The notes below the pieces were generated by a model. It was given only the letters and a program-made list of their open reading frames with translations. It was not told where the DNA came from and did no database searches. From contig CAXXVA010000001.1 in the NCBI GenBank assembly GCA_963675365.2, positions 1,054,001 through 1,118,000 of the forward strand: 64,000 bases of DNA, in the 5' to 3' direction. Of the stretch, positions 8,467 through 17,118 are shown piece by piece. The first letter of the stretch is position 1. Every line of letters starts with the position of its first letter. The translations under genes were made by a program, and so were the position numbers. This DNA comes from CAXXOK01 sp963675365 (GTDB lineage Bacteria; Bacillota; Clostridia; Christensenellales; Aristaeellaceae).

Positions 8467-8495
8467 AGTGTAGCAAAAGAGGGTGGGGATGTCAA
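8467..8495 (-). promoter_or_regulatory. Promoter of the met leader
   Basis: A perfect TTGACA (8490-8495) and TACACT (8467-8472) are spaced by exactly 17 bases on the minus strand. Transcription would start near 8460, giving about 30 untranslated bases before the leader ORF. This is among the best sigma-A promoters in the window. Confidence 0.75.
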
Positions 8496-8699
8496 GCCAC
8501 CTTTAGTATCCAGCAATTTGTATAGCTCGACCTATGTTTTTCCCACTAATTATATATTCGCTTTAAATCTGGTTTCCTGCTTTCTCTTTTCGTTTGTGCT
8601 TACCTAATTTATTGCAAAACACATTCTACTAGAACCCAAACTGCGCTATGGCAATAATTGTAGAACACTTTAGAATTACTAAAACTACGACGCCCATTA

Positions 8700-8729
8700 T
8701 TGTCTGCTTTCATCCATCCATGATATACT
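8700..8729 (+). promoter_or_regulatory. Promoter of the AT-rich membrane protein gene
   Basis: TTGTCT (8700-8705) and TATACT (8724-8729) are separated by 18 bases and lie about 50 bases before the ATG at 8776. The surrounding 200 bases are AT-rich, unlike the met region next to them. Confidence 0.5.
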
Positions 8730-8775
8730 TTTTGTAATTACCTGTTATTCTTTGCCTTTGCCGTCTAGAAAGAAG

Positions 8776-9525
8776 ATGATTATAATTCTAATAAGTGCCT
8801 TAAAAACAATCGCTCTGGGCTTAATCTCCTCCATTGTCGCATCTGTTATTTTCTGGATTTTATCGTTCCGATATTCTAGAACCAAAGTAGTTTTCTCTGA
8901 ATATATTACAAAGTCAAAAAATACTGGGGAATATCACGGAGAAAATCGATATCAAGTAAAGCTTATCAATGCAGGAAGGCAGAACTTAATAGAAATTGCC
9001 ATTAGCGCTCGGCTTTCCATTCTAATTGATGGAAAATCACATAACACGTACATTGGGCTTGGCCACAATAATACTCTTCCCATGCTATATGGTCGGAAGA
9101 ATTGGACTAATAAGAAAATATTGCCTTCTCAATATCCCTTTATATTTACATTGCACCCGATAAAAGAAACATGGAAAGAATTTACTAAATCACATTATAG
9201 CGATGCAATTAGAGAAAAGGCTATCCATAATGAATTAAGTCTTGATGATATATTTGATGCATATGGCGATACTATGACAATCAGAATTTTTTTGTTTGGT
9301 AATGATGGATTAACTGGTGCGCGCAAAGTATTCAGTATTTTTTATACTTCAGCAAATATTACTCATGGTAGCTTTTGCGCATATACGCCAAGTAAAAAAA
9401 GGATTCACTATTCCCGCTTTATTCAAAAAACATTGAGTGTCCAGCAGAATGAAATAAACAAGATAATAGCAGAGCTAAAAAGACTAAGAAGCATTTGTAT
9501 ATTACGTAAAAGTGAAGCCGAATAG
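8776..9525 (+). CDS. AT-rich membrane-anchored protein of unknown function
   Basis: The 249-aa product begins MIIILISALKTIALGLISS, a single N-terminal membrane segment (about residues 1-30). A mixed soluble domain follows with NRYQVKLINAGRQNLIEIAI, resembling a beta-rich extracellular fold, and the C-terminus is basic and probably helical. No family is recognised. I chose the ATG at 8776, which has a purine-rich AGAAAGAAG upstream, over a TTG at 8752 without an RBS. Base composition and codon use (AT-rich, many ATA and AAT codons) differ sharply from the GC-rich genes on both sides, which suggests horizontal acquisition. The function is unknown. Confidence 0.7.
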   Translation: MIIILISALKTIALGLISSIVASVIFWILSFRYSRTKVVFSEYITKSKNTGEYHGENRYQVKLINAGRQNLIEIAISARLSILIDGKSHNTYIGLGHNNTLPMLYGRKNWTNKKILPSQYPFIFTLHPIKETWKEFTKSHYSDAIREKAIHNELSLDDIFDAYGDTMTIRIFLFGNDGLTGARKVFSIFYTSANITHGSFCAYTPSKKRIHYSRFIQKTLSVQQNEINKIIAELKRLRSICILRKSEAE

Positions 9526-9587
9526 TTAGCTGCCACTAGAATCGTTCGTTATCATATTTGTTTAAAACACGCATCCTCACTCAGCGT

Positions 9588-10940
9588 TTACCTGCTCACC
9601 GCCAGCGACCCGATCGGGTCCCAGGGCTTGAGTTCAATCGGCTCGGCTTCGAGCGCCTTCAGCTGCTCCGGCGAGAGGTACTTCTTTTGCACGACCACCT
9701 GGTGGGTGTAGTAGCCGAACCAGTCCTGGCTCATGACGAAGAAGCCCTTCTCGCCCACCTCGTCGCCCCAGCTGTTTTCGACCTTCCATTTGGTGATCTG
9801 GCCGTCCCGCACGTCCACGGCCATCAGCGTCATGGCGTGGGTCAGCACGGTCTGGCCGTAATCGAGCATATCGGCCTTGGTCATGGATAAATCGGTGCTT
9901 AGCACCGCGTCGTAGTCGTACAAGCCCGTATCCATAATGCCCAGGTCGCGGTCGTAAAGCTTGCTAACGTCGCAGCCGAACCACACCGGCATACCGGACT
10001 GCACTTGCCGCCTTGCCATATCGGCGAGCTGATCCGATTCGAGGTTTAAGTACACTACGGGCTTGCCGCCCACGACGTTGCCCAGGTATTTGACGGTATA
10101 GGGTTTGCCGTAGGGCTTATCGTCCGTCGGGGCGTTGATGATACTGACGTATTCGTCCATCCAATCGCTCCCGACATAGGTTTCAAAAAATTGCAGCGGC
10201 GTCATATCGGCATCACGGTGGAAATTGTTATCCTTGTCGCGATAGGAAAAATCGAAGGTCTCCGGCGGCTCGCCCAGGAAGGTGCAGAGCATCGCGTAGA
10301 TCTCGCTGACCATCTTCTGCTTTTCCTGGAGCACGTCCTCCGCCGCGATGCCCAGGACGGCCATACGGCGAAGCGCCGCGCCGTCCTTGCGCAGCTTCTT
10401 GATCAGGATGCCGTTCATGCCCTGCGAATTGCTGGAGTGGAAGGATTCGGGCATGGCATATTTCGGCGCGACGCCGTATTTTTTGATCAGGTTGACCAGC
10501 ATGTCCCACTGGCCGCCGTCGTTCATCAGGTTTGCAAACTGCCACATCACCATGCGGCTGTCCTTTTCTTCATTCGCGGTCTCGATAACGCTTTCCAGAA
10601 AATAGTTCGCCTTTTCCAGCTTGTCATAAAACATCATGTACGGCTGGGAAAGCTCGAAATTCGTATTCTTGAACTTCAGGGTTTGGTTCATGTGATAGCG
10701 CAGCACGTTCATGCCCGCGAAAATCCAGCAGCGGCCGCTTTTTTTCTGGTTGGTGATGTCCAGGGTTTCGATCTCGTCGGAAAACACCTGGTGCATTTGC
10801 ACAACGGACTCCTGCCTGCGGGCGGTGTGGTCGATCCCGTTTAAAATCACGCTTCCCGCGACGACCTTCGCCGGGCTTTTGCGGTATGCTGTTTTCGCGT
10901 CCGATAAAAACTCTTTCGATAAAAATCCATTCATATTCAT
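9588..10940 (-). CDS. pepC: C1-family aminopeptidase C (bleomycin hydrolase type)
   Basis: PepC is a cytoplasmic papain-like cysteine aminopeptidase that removes N-terminal residues from peptides. The 450-aa length fits the family. The catalytic triad is visible as Cys71 in KKSGRCWIFAG, His368 in LTHAMTLMAV and Asn389 in WKVENSWGDEVGEKGFF. The gene is monocistronic and divergent from the MATE exporter. The ATG at 10940 follows AAAGGAAC; MNMNG gives a second ATG two codons later. Its roughly 150-base leader contains a GGAGA/TCTCC hairpin of unknown role. With the M42 enzymes it suggests that peptide use matters to this organism. Confidence 0.95.
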   Translation of the reverse strand: MNMNGFLSKEFLSDAKTAYRKSPAKVVAGSVILNGIDHTARRQESVVQMHQVFSDEIETLDITNQKKSGRCWIFAGMNVLRYHMNQTLKFKNTNFELSQPYMMFYDKLEKANYFLESVIETANEEKDSRMVMWQFANLMNDGGQWDMLVNLIKKYGVAPKYAMPESFHSSNSQGMNGILIKKLRKDGAALRRMAVLGIAAEDVLQEKQKMVSEIYAMLCTFLGEPPETFDFSYRDKDNNFHRDADMTPLQFFETYVGSDWMDEYVSIINAPTDDKPYGKPYTVKYLGNVVGGKPVVYLNLESDQLADMARRQVQSGMPVWFGCDVSKLYDRDLGIMDTGLYDYDAVLSTDLSMTKADMLDYGQTVLTHAMTLMAVDVRDGQITKWKVENSWGDEVGEKGFFVMSQDWFGYYTHQVVVQKKYLSPEQLKALEAEPIELKPWDPIGSLAVSR

Positions 10941-11124
10941 GGTACCGTTCCTTTCCGTTCCAGCCTGTGCGGTTGATATCTTCTTCGGCGGGAGACCATA
11001 ATCTCCTGCCTTGGTCGCTGTGCGCTTCTTTCGGGCGCGAATTTGCCGCCGGATTGGCGAAATCTGTCATTTTCGGACTTCCGCCGCGCTTTTCGTGCTA
11101 TAATACTGAACTTAAGGAGAGAGT

Positions 11125-12522
11125 ATGAGCAACGAAGCTGGCTGCGAGAAGAGCAAGTACGAGGTGGACATGACGCGGGGATCGATCCCGCGCCATTTGA
11201 TTCGGTTTTCGGCCACCGTGGCGATCGCCAACGTGCTGCAGCTATTGTATAACACGGTGGATACCATCGTGGTCGGGCAGTTCGCGGGCGAAAAAGCACT
11301 GGCGGCGGTGGGCAGTACCGGCTCGCTGATCAACCTGCTGATCACGCTGTTCATCGGGCTGTCGGTGGGCGCGAGCATCGTGCTGGCCAAGTACTACGGC
11401 GAGGGCAACCAAAAGGCCGTCAGCGATACGGCGCATACCGCCATCACGGTCGCGGCCATCACCGGGGTCTTTATGGCGGTCGTCGGCTTCGTGCTGGCAA
11501 AGCCCATCCTGACCGCGATGGGCGTGCCCTACGACGTGCTGGACCAGGCGACGCTGTACATGCAGCTGTTTTACCTGGGCATGCCGTTTTCGTTCGTCAA
11601 CGTGTTCGGCTCGGCCATCCTGCGTGCGGTGGGTGATACCAAACGCCCCCTGTACATCCTGGCGCTGTCCGGCCTTTTAAACGTCGCGCTTAACCTTTTG
11701 TTCGTGATCGTCTTTCACATGGGCGTGGCGGGCGTGGCGTGGGGCACGGTTTTATCCAACGTCCTGTCCGCGTTTTTGATCCTGCGGGTGCTGACGCATA
11801 CCGAAGGCGCGATTCGCATTATCCTCAAAAAACTGACCATCAAGCGCAATGTCCTCAAGGCGATCGCCCGCATCGGGCTGCCCGCGGGGCTGGAGGGCGC
11901 GGTGTTTGGCATCAGCAACGTGCTCATCCAATCCGCGATCAACTCGTTCGGGTCGCTGGTCGTGGCGGGCAACTCCATCGCGCTCAACCTGCTGGGGCTT
12001 GTGTATATGCTGATGCAGTCCATCAACCAGTCCTGCATGACCTTTACCAGCCAGAACATGGGCGCGCGGCAGTACCAGCGGGTGCGCAGATCGCCGATGA
12101 TTACCATCGTGCTGGTCGCCGTTATCGGCGGCACGGTATCGATATTGATGACGGTGTTTGCCGAGCCTCTGGCGTCGCTGTACAACCGCGTGCCGGAGGT
12201 GCTGTATTACGCGGCGATGCGCATGCACATTACCTTTCCCTGGTATTTCATCTTCGGCGTCATGCAGACGTTCGCGTCCCAGTTGCGCGGCATGGGGCAC
12301 AGCTTCCTGCCCATGGCCGTGTCGATCACCGGCATTTCCGGCATCCGGCTTGGATGGCTGTACACGGTGTTTGCCGCCGACCGGACGCTTTCAACGCTGT
12401 ACATCGGGTATCCCATCTCCTGGGTGGTTACGATGGTGATTTTGGCCGTCTGCTATGCCGTGATCCTGCGCAAGGTGCCAAAAGCAAATTTGCAAATGGA
12501 GGAATGCGGGCTTGCGCAATAG
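11125..12522 (+). CDS. MATE family multidrug/sodium antiporter
   Basis: This 465-aa inner-membrane protein belongs to the MATE efflux family, which exports cationic compounds using a sodium or proton gradient. It shows about twelve hydrophobic segments in two halves, with typical stretches LQLLYNTVDTIVVGQFAGEKALAAVG and GSAILRAVGDTKRPL in the N-half, and the matching PAGLEGAVFGISN and AGNSIALNLLGLVYM in the C-half. The start follows AAGGAGAGAGT. A TATAAT box at 11099-11104 gives a likely promoter. It is convergent with, and only 15 bases from, the end of the HD-domain gene. The exported substrate cannot be told from sequence. Confidence 0.92.
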   Translation: MSNEAGCEKSKYEVDMTRGSIPRHLIRFSATVAIANVLQLLYNTVDTIVVGQFAGEKALAAVGSTGSLINLLITLFIGLSVGASIVLAKYYGEGNQKAVSDTAHTAITVAAITGVFMAVVGFVLAKPILTAMGVPYDVLDQATLYMQLFYLGMPFSFVNVFGSAILRAVGDTKRPLYILALSGLLNVALNLLFVIVFHMGVAGVAWGTVLSNVLSAFLILRVLTHTEGAIRIILKKLTIKRNVLKAIARIGLPAGLEGAVFGISNVLIQSAINSFGSLVVAGNSIALNLLGLVYMLMQSINQSCMTFTSQNMGARQYQRVRRSPMITIVLVAVIGGTVSILMTVFAEPLASLYNRVPEVLYYAAMRMHITFPWYFIFGVMQTFASQLRGMGHSFLPMAVSITGISGIRLGWLYTVFAADRTLSTLYIGYPISWVVTMVILAVCYAVILRKVPKANLQMEECGLAQ

Positions 12523-12537
12523 CATAAAGCGTCCCGT

Positions 12538-13215
12538 TTATTCCAGCGCGTCCTCCAGCGCCCGTTTCCCGTTTGCGTAGCACGCGCGCACCTCTTTGAG
12601 CATACTGTCATAGAACGCAGCCGCCGCGTGCTTTTTCTCCTCCGCAAGCTGCTTTCCCCTTTGGGTATAGAATCTGTCGTAGATGCGCTCCAGCTTATAT
12701 TTATATTCCTGAAAAAACGACGGCTGACGCTCCAGCGCGCCGTCCGCTATTTCACCCTGCGCGTTCAGGGTATACAACGGCTCGGAAACGATGCCCTGGT
12801 ATAAAAGCGTGCGGGCAATGCCCAGCGTTCCGGCGGCGTCGAGCTTGTCGGCGTCAAAGACGATTTTTGCTTCTATGCTGCCGGGCGGATTGCTCCCGCG
12901 GTACCGGTGCGACGCGATACACGCGCTTACATGCTCCGCCGTCTCCCGCCGCCAGCCGATCCCGGTGAGGAAGCGATAGGCCTTTTGGCTCCCGACCCGC
13001 TCATGCCCGAGCTCCGGGTTGCGATACTGTTCCTCCCGGCCGATATCATGCAGCAGGCAGGCGGCGATCAGTACGTCTTTGTTGACGTTTTCTTCGTGCC
13101 CGGCGATATCCATGGCAAAATATAACACCCGGTAAACGTGCTCCCTGTCGTGCGCGCTGTCGCGCATGCAGTCCAGCATATAGGTTTCGATTTGTGCAAA
13201 GCCTGCCTTGTTCAT
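12538..13215 (-). CDS. HD-domain phosphohydrolase
   Basis: The 225-aa protein belongs to the HD superfamily of metal-dependent phosphohydrolases. The metal-binding residues are visible as SAHDREHVYRVL (first His-Asp), ACLLHDIGREEQ (the HD pair), GHERVGSQKAYRFL and FDADKLDAAG, in the order typical of YedJ/YqeK-like enzymes acting on nucleotides or related phosphates. Exact substrate is unknown. The start at 13215 has GGGGTG nearby. It lies 40 bases downstream of the GNAT gene on the same strand and may share its transcript. Confidence 0.85.
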   Translation of the reverse strand: MNKAGFAQIETYMLDCMRDSAHDREHVYRVLYFAMDIAGHEENVNKDVLIAACLLHDIGREEQYRNPELGHERVGSQKAYRFLTGIGWRRETAEHVSACIASHRYRGSNPPGSIEAKIVFDADKLDAAGTLGIARTLLYQGIVSEPLYTLNAQGEIADGALERQPSFFQEYKYKLERIYDRFYTQRGKQLAEEKKHAAAAFYDSMLKEVRACYANGKRALEDALE

Positions 13216-13255
13216 ATGCTTTCACCCCATGTTTTACGGTAAAAATAAGCCAGTT

Positions 13256-13732
13256 TTACCCCATATCCCGGAATTTTTCCAGACAGATGCAGCCGTCCGT
13301 ATCCACCGTGCGGACGCCGCCCTTGTAGGCGTAGCCGAGCCTGCGGTAGAAATCGCACGCGGTGATAGACGCGTGCAGCTCGATGCGGGAGGCATGCAGG
13401 GCGTATTCGTCGTCCTCCAGCGCCCGCATGATCATCCGGCCGATCCCCCGGCCGTGCAGCTCCGGCAGGACGAAGATCGTCAGCAGCTCCCTTTGGGTCT
13501 TGCTGCCATAATCGCCCCGGATCGCGCCGCAGCCGAGCACCGCGTCGCCCTCGCACACGACGTACATGTGCGTGGTCCGGATGCGGTCCAAAATCATGTC
13601 CCGGTCGTGGGCCATTGCCAGCGCATCGATATAATCCGCCGGATAATCTTTACCGTTGACCTCGCGCAGATTGCGCCTAACGAGCGCGACCACTTGATCG
13701 GCGTCGCGCTCCACAATTCGTCTGATCCGCAC
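13256..13732 (-). CDS. GNAT family N-acetyltransferase
   Basis: This is a 158-aa GNAT enzyme that would move an acetyl group from acetyl-CoA to an amine. The acetyl-CoA loop is visible as VLPELHGRGIGRMIM, preceded by beta-strand text GAIRGDYGSKTQRELLTIF and followed by ITACDFYRRLGYAYKGG. I chose the GTG at 13732 because GAGG lies eight bases upstream; a GTG at 13741 is the alternative. The much longer frame to 13990 is rejected since it runs through the divergent promoter and signal peptide region of the next gene. The substrate is unknown. Confidence 0.8.
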   Translation of the reverse strand: MRIRRIVERDADQVVALVRRNLREVNGKDYPADYIDALAMAHDRDMILDRIRTTHMYVVCEGDAVLGCGAIRGDYGSKTQRELLTIFVLPELHGRGIGRMIMRALEDDEYALHASRIELHASITACDFYRRLGYAYKGGVRTVDTDGCICLEKFRDMG

Positions 13733-13764
13733 CGTGTACACCTCGCATCGTCCGTGTTTGCCTT

Positions 13765-13797
13765 CAGTATACCATGCCGGAAAATTCTGGTATACTG
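13765..13797. promoter_or_regulatory. Symmetrical divergent promoter/operator palindrome
   Basis: CAGTATACCA (13765-13774) and TGGTATACTG (13788-13797) form a perfect 10-bp inverted repeat with a 13-base spacer between the divergent GNAT and secreted-protein genes. Each arm contains TATACT in the outward direction, so the dyad may place one -10 box for each gene, or be an operator covering both. Confidence 0.55.
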
Positions 13798-13838
13798 ATG
13801 GAACTGATCTAGACTTGACAACCTTGGAGGTCTGTTCC

Positions 13839-15380
13839 ATGCTTCGGAAACTCATCTGCATACTCGCCGCCGTATTGCTGCTGCCGGTTTGTGCGGCGCA
13901 GGCCGGGACCTCCGGCTGGCAAATCGACGAAAACGGCCTGAAGCTGTACTTCAAGCACATCGACCAGTGGACCCTGGTCACCCCGGCCAACGTGGAAGAT
14001 TATATGGACCTGTGCACGAGCAAGGGCTATACGCAAAAGGAAGTGCGCGACCGTTTCGCATCGGGGAGCATCGTGTGGGAGGCCTACCACAAGCAGCTCA
14101 AGGACGGCTTTCTGCGCTACGAGGTTTGGAGCGACCAAAGCACCCGCAACGCCTGGGACCTGAACATGCTCTCCACCGCCAACCGCAACGCCTGGGTGGA
14201 CAATCTGGAAACATACGGCACCGACAAATACACCTTCGTCAGCCCCGATTACATAAGCACAGGCAAGGAAAAACACCTGATCATCACCGGCGTGATCTCC
14301 AATCCGCCGGACAAATACGAATCGGGCTACGGCTCGCTGATGCTGCGCAACGGCCAGGCCATGCTGTTTGCCTATTTTCAGAACACCGACCGCGCGTCCC
14401 AGCGCAGCTATATCCGGTCCGCGTTTGAAACGTTCGTTTCGGAGTGCGCCTTCACCAGCTATTATCAGGTGCTTTTTGTGCCGGAGCTGCTGCCCGCGGC
14501 CGTGGATGTGACCCTGGACGACGACTGGATCGTAAACGCACACACGGGGGATATCACCCTGCGCGGAACCACCGAGAAGGAGACGGCGATCACCGCGGCG
14601 TGGGGCAACAATACGGGGGAGGCCACCGCCGGCAGCGACGGGGAATTCACCGTTTCCGTGCCGGTGACCGTGGAAGGGGAAATGGCCGTATCGCTGACGG
14701 CCTCCAAAAAAGGATACTCGGACAACCGCGCGTCAGCGCTGTCCGTCCCAATCGATAATTCGGCGGCCCGGCTGACCCTGACGGACTACCCGATCGCGGA
14801 GCTTACGGAGGACAGCTTCACGTTATCCGGGATTGCCGCGCCAAGCGCCGCGGTGTTTTTAACCCTCAACGAGGACGACCCGGTGATGCTCATCGCGGAT
14901 GATGACGGCACGTTTACCCATACCTTCGAGGGGCTTGAAGACTTTGTGTTCAATACCCTCACCGTGACCGTCAATGAAGAAGGGCTGGACGATACCTCCG
15001 CCGCCCTGCTGTTTTACCGCGGCTACGGCGACGACGTGAAAGCCGGCATTTCGAAATTCAAGGCCAAAACCATCAGCCTGAGCGCCGCCAAGCTGACGGC
15101 CGACCCGCTGGACCACGTGGGCGAGTTCATCCGCATGGAGTTCCGCCTCAAAAGCCTGACGCGGGAAGACGGCAACATTATTTTCAAAGCCGACAGCATT
15201 TCTTCCAGCAGCTCCAAGCGCTACCCGATGATCCTCAAATCCACCGGCTACCTGAACGACGTCATCGTCGGCGGCATGAACGTAACCGTCTACGGCATCA
15301 TCGAAGCCCCCACCAACGAGGACCAGCTCCCGCAGATTCGGATTGTGTTTGTTTCGTATTTGAAGACGGTGTATAGGTAG
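13839..15380 (+). CDS. Secreted protein with Ig-like domains
   Basis: The 513-aa product starts with a signal peptide (MLRKLICILAAVLLLPVCAA, likely cut after AQA). Residues about 25-215 form an uncharacterised domain rich in aromatic residues. Then come two or more beta-sandwich repeats resembling bacterial Ig-like domains, with DITLRGTTEKETAITAAWGN and DSFTLSGIAAPSAAVFLTLN, and a C-terminal domain with HVGEFIRMEFRL resembling an OB fold. It should act outside the cell. The ATG at 13839 follows TTGGAGG. No enzymatic motif is visible. The gene is divergent from the GNAT gene across a palindrome. Confidence 0.75.
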   Translation: MLRKLICILAAVLLLPVCAAQAGTSGWQIDENGLKLYFKHIDQWTLVTPANVEDYMDLCTSKGYTQKEVRDRFASGSIVWEAYHKQLKDGFLRYEVWSDQSTRNAWDLNMLSTANRNAWVDNLETYGTDKYTFVSPDYISTGKEKHLIITGVISNPPDKYESGYGSLMLRNGQAMLFAYFQNTDRASQRSYIRSAFETFVSECAFTSYYQVLFVPELLPAAVDVTLDDDWIVNAHTGDITLRGTTEKETAITAAWGNNTGEATAGSDGEFTVSVPVTVEGEMAVSLTASKKGYSDNRASALSVPIDNSAARLTLTDYPIAELTEDSFTLSGIAAPSAAVFLTLNEDDPVMLIADDDGTFTHTFEGLEDFVFNTLTVTVNEEGLDDTSAALLFYRGYGDDVKAGISKFKAKTISLSAAKLTADPLDHVGEFIRMEFRLKSLTREDGNIIFKADSISSSSSKRYPMILKSTGYLNDVIVGGMNVTVYGIIEAPTNEDQLPQIRIVFVSYLKTVYR

Positions 15381-15544
15381 GACCGATAGTCAATAATATG
15401 ACTACGATACAATCGTTATTTAAGCGTACATGCAATCCTTAGCACGATGCTTCTGGTATTTCTATACTTCTTCAGGGTTTTATGCTAAAATACCAATGAC
15501 CGTTTTATTTGCAACGTATTTTCAGCTATATTCGAGGCATAATT

Positions 15545-16489
15545 ATGGAAAAATGTTTTTTATGTGATCAAATGGCAAACGTCGTTGGAAGCCAACCGCT
15601 TGAGCAAATATATGACTATACTTGTCCAAATTGTGGTCGTTTCTCTATATCATCAGATTTCAAGAATTTCTTCAACATCAAACAAGACGGCCATGTATTC
15701 CCTCTGCTTTCCGGGTATATTCGGGAAATGAACGAGCTTGGCAAGTATGATGTCTATATTTCTATGGAAAATTATAAAGACATTCTTGCCAGTCCTTTAA
15801 TTCCGCATACTATCGGGGCTAAACTAGAGAAATTGATCTTACATTATTATAAGAAAACCAAATTCTTCGGAGAAGAATTCGAACCTGACTTCTCATCAGA
15901 TTATTCAATCTGCTATGCAAATAATGAAGATGAGGCTGAATCCCTCTTCTTTGAGCTAGTCGAATTATCATTTGCGAAACAAAGCCATTTCCCTGGTCGT
16001 TATTCCCTTACTCTTGAGGGAATTCAGCATGCAGAACACATTACAAATACACGTCCTTCATCAAACACATGCTTTGTAGCAATGTGGTTTGCAACGGAAA
16101 TGAATGATGTGTATGAACATGCTATTAAACCAGCTATTGAAGATAAGAGCAACTATGATTATATTGCCATTCAGGTTGGGAAAAAAGAGCACAACAATGA
16201 TATAACGGATGAAATTATTGCCGGTATCCGAGAATGTAGTTTTATGATTGCTGATATGACAGGTTATCGTGGTGGGGTATACTTCGAGGCAGGTTTTGCT
16301 AAAGGCCTTGGTAAACAAGTGATTTTTACATGCCGACAAGATTGGTTTTCCGGCGAAACTGATAAAGACGGCAAGGTTATTAAAGAAAAAGTCCATTTTG
16401 ATATAGATCATCAGAATATCATCGTTTGGGAAACAAAAGAGGAATTAAAGAAACGGATCGTTGATAGAATACGAGCGACCATATTCTAA
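15545..16489 (+). CDS. Zinc-ribbon protein with TIR-like/deoxyribosyltransferase-like domain
   Basis: The 314-aa protein has an N-terminal zinc ribbon (Cys4, Cys7, Cys27, Cys30), a middle helical region, and a C-terminal domain of about 140 residues built like nucleoside 2-deoxyribosyltransferase/TIR-like folds: NTCFVAMWF, DITDEIIAGIRECSFMIADM, then GGVYFEAGFAKGLGKQVIF with Glu248 at the catalytic position of such domains. Relatives often hydrolyse nucleotides or NAD and many are antiphage effectors, so a defence role is possible but inferred. The ATG at 15545 follows CGAGG. The gene is AT-rich, unlike its neighbours, and lies 18 bases from the end of a toxin-antitoxin pair. Confidence 0.7.
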   Translation: MEKCFLCDQMANVVGSQPLEQIYDYTCPNCGRFSISSDFKNFFNIKQDGHVFPLLSGYIREMNELGKYDVYISMENYKDILASPLIPHTIGAKLEKLILHYYKKTKFFGEEFEPDFSSDYSICYANNEDEAESLFFELVELSFAKQSHFPGRYSLTLEGIQHAEHITNTRPSSNTCFVAMWFATEMNDVYEHAIKPAIEDKSNYDYIAIQVGKKEHNNDITDEIIAGIRECSFMIADMTGYRGGVYFEAGFAKGLGKQVIFTCRQDWFSGETDKDGKVIKEKVHFDIDHQNIIVWETKEELKKRIVDRIRATIF

Positions 16490-16507
16490 AAGACCGCACC
16501 GTTTCTT

Positions 16508-16819
16508 TTATACCAAACTCAAATATTCTCGTCTTCCATCCACAATCGCATACAGAATCACTTGCTTTTGCGCTTCGCTGACTTTAAAAAAAATCAAATG
16601 CCGGTCAACAATCAAAACCCGGTAATCCTGTTTGCGCAGGATGCTGTAACGGGGCTGCGCGCCTATCAGCGGGGTATCGGCAAGCAGCGTTACGGCATGC
16701 TCAAGCTTGTCCAAAACCCCGAGGGCAACGGCCACGTCGCCCGAATCGTCCGCGATGTAGTGGATGATCTCATGAAGCTGGTCGTTGAATTTGTCGGTTC
16801 GGAGAATCTGATAGCTCAT
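16508..16819 (-). CDS. RelE/ParE family toxin
   Basis: The 103-aa protein has the RelE/ParE toxin fold: a helical hairpin with NDQLHEIIHYIADDSGD, then PLIGAQPRYSILRKQDYRVLIVDRHLIFFKV and a terminal YAIVDGRREYLSLV typical of ParE/YoeB-like toxins. It would cut mRNA at the ribosome or poison gyrase; the sequence does not settle which. Its ATG overlaps the antitoxin stop (ATGA), the usual coupling in such pairs. The antitoxin comes first. Confidence 0.88.
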   Translation of the reverse strand: MSYQILRTDKFNDQLHEIIHYIADDSGDVAVALGVLDKLEHAVTLLADTPLIGAQPRYSILRKQDYRVLIVDRHLIFFKVSEAQKQVILYAIVDGRREYLSLV

Positions 16820-17085
16820 AAGCGCTCTTTAAGCGACGCGCGAAGGCTTGCAAAGCTTTCCTGTACTGGCGCAAGCCGTCCGGCGCGTACGTCGTCGTCC
16901 GCTTCGGCCAGCATCCGCAGAAGTTCCAGTTCGGCTTTCATCTGGTTATACTGCGCAAGGCCAAGCAATACCGTATCTCCGCGACCATTCACGGTCACGA
17001 AAACAGGCTCCTTTTCTTCTTTGCACAGCTTCGATATTTCCGCGTAGTGATTGCGCAGGTCTGCCGACGGACGGATAGTTTGCAT
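16816..17085 (-). CDS. Phd/YefM-like antitoxin
   Basis: This 89-aa protein begins MQTIRPSADLRNHYAEISKL, the N-terminal pattern of Phd/YefM antitoxins that bind DNA and, through the C-terminal helix, neutralise the toxin. The middle reads KEPVFVTVNGRGDTVLLGLAQYN, typical of the family. The start at 17085 is chosen for the AGGAGG seven bases upstream; a start 24 bases further up is possible. A 9-bp palindrome sits against the RBS, so the pair should be autorepressed. Confidence 0.88.
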   Translation of the reverse strand: MQTIRPSADLRNHYAEISKLCKEEKEPVFVTVNGRGDTVLLGLAQYNQMKAELELLRMLAEADDDVRAGRLAPVQESFASLRASLKERL

Positions 17086-17097
17086 GAAATCGCCTCC

Positions 17098-17118
17098 TGA
17101 TATAGTCATACTATATCA
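17098..17118. promoter_or_regulatory. Toxin-antitoxin operator palindrome
   Basis: TGATATAGT (17098-17106) and ACTATATCA (17110-17118) form a perfect inverted repeat with three spacer bases immediately upstream of the antitoxin RBS. A further half-like TGATATAT lies at about 17126. This is where the antitoxin or the complex would bind. Confidence 0.65.

Noticed and set aside
8113..8500. SAM riboswitch or T-box upstream of metA
   Set aside because: No SAM-I core, no T-box TGGNACCGCG-like element and no specifier loop is visible; the leader instead has a short ORF and a two-state terminator.
13734..13838. Longer N-terminus for the secreted Ig-like protein
   Set aside because: The extension would precede a clear signal peptide and overlaps the divergent promoter palindrome; the ATG at 13839 has a strong RBS.
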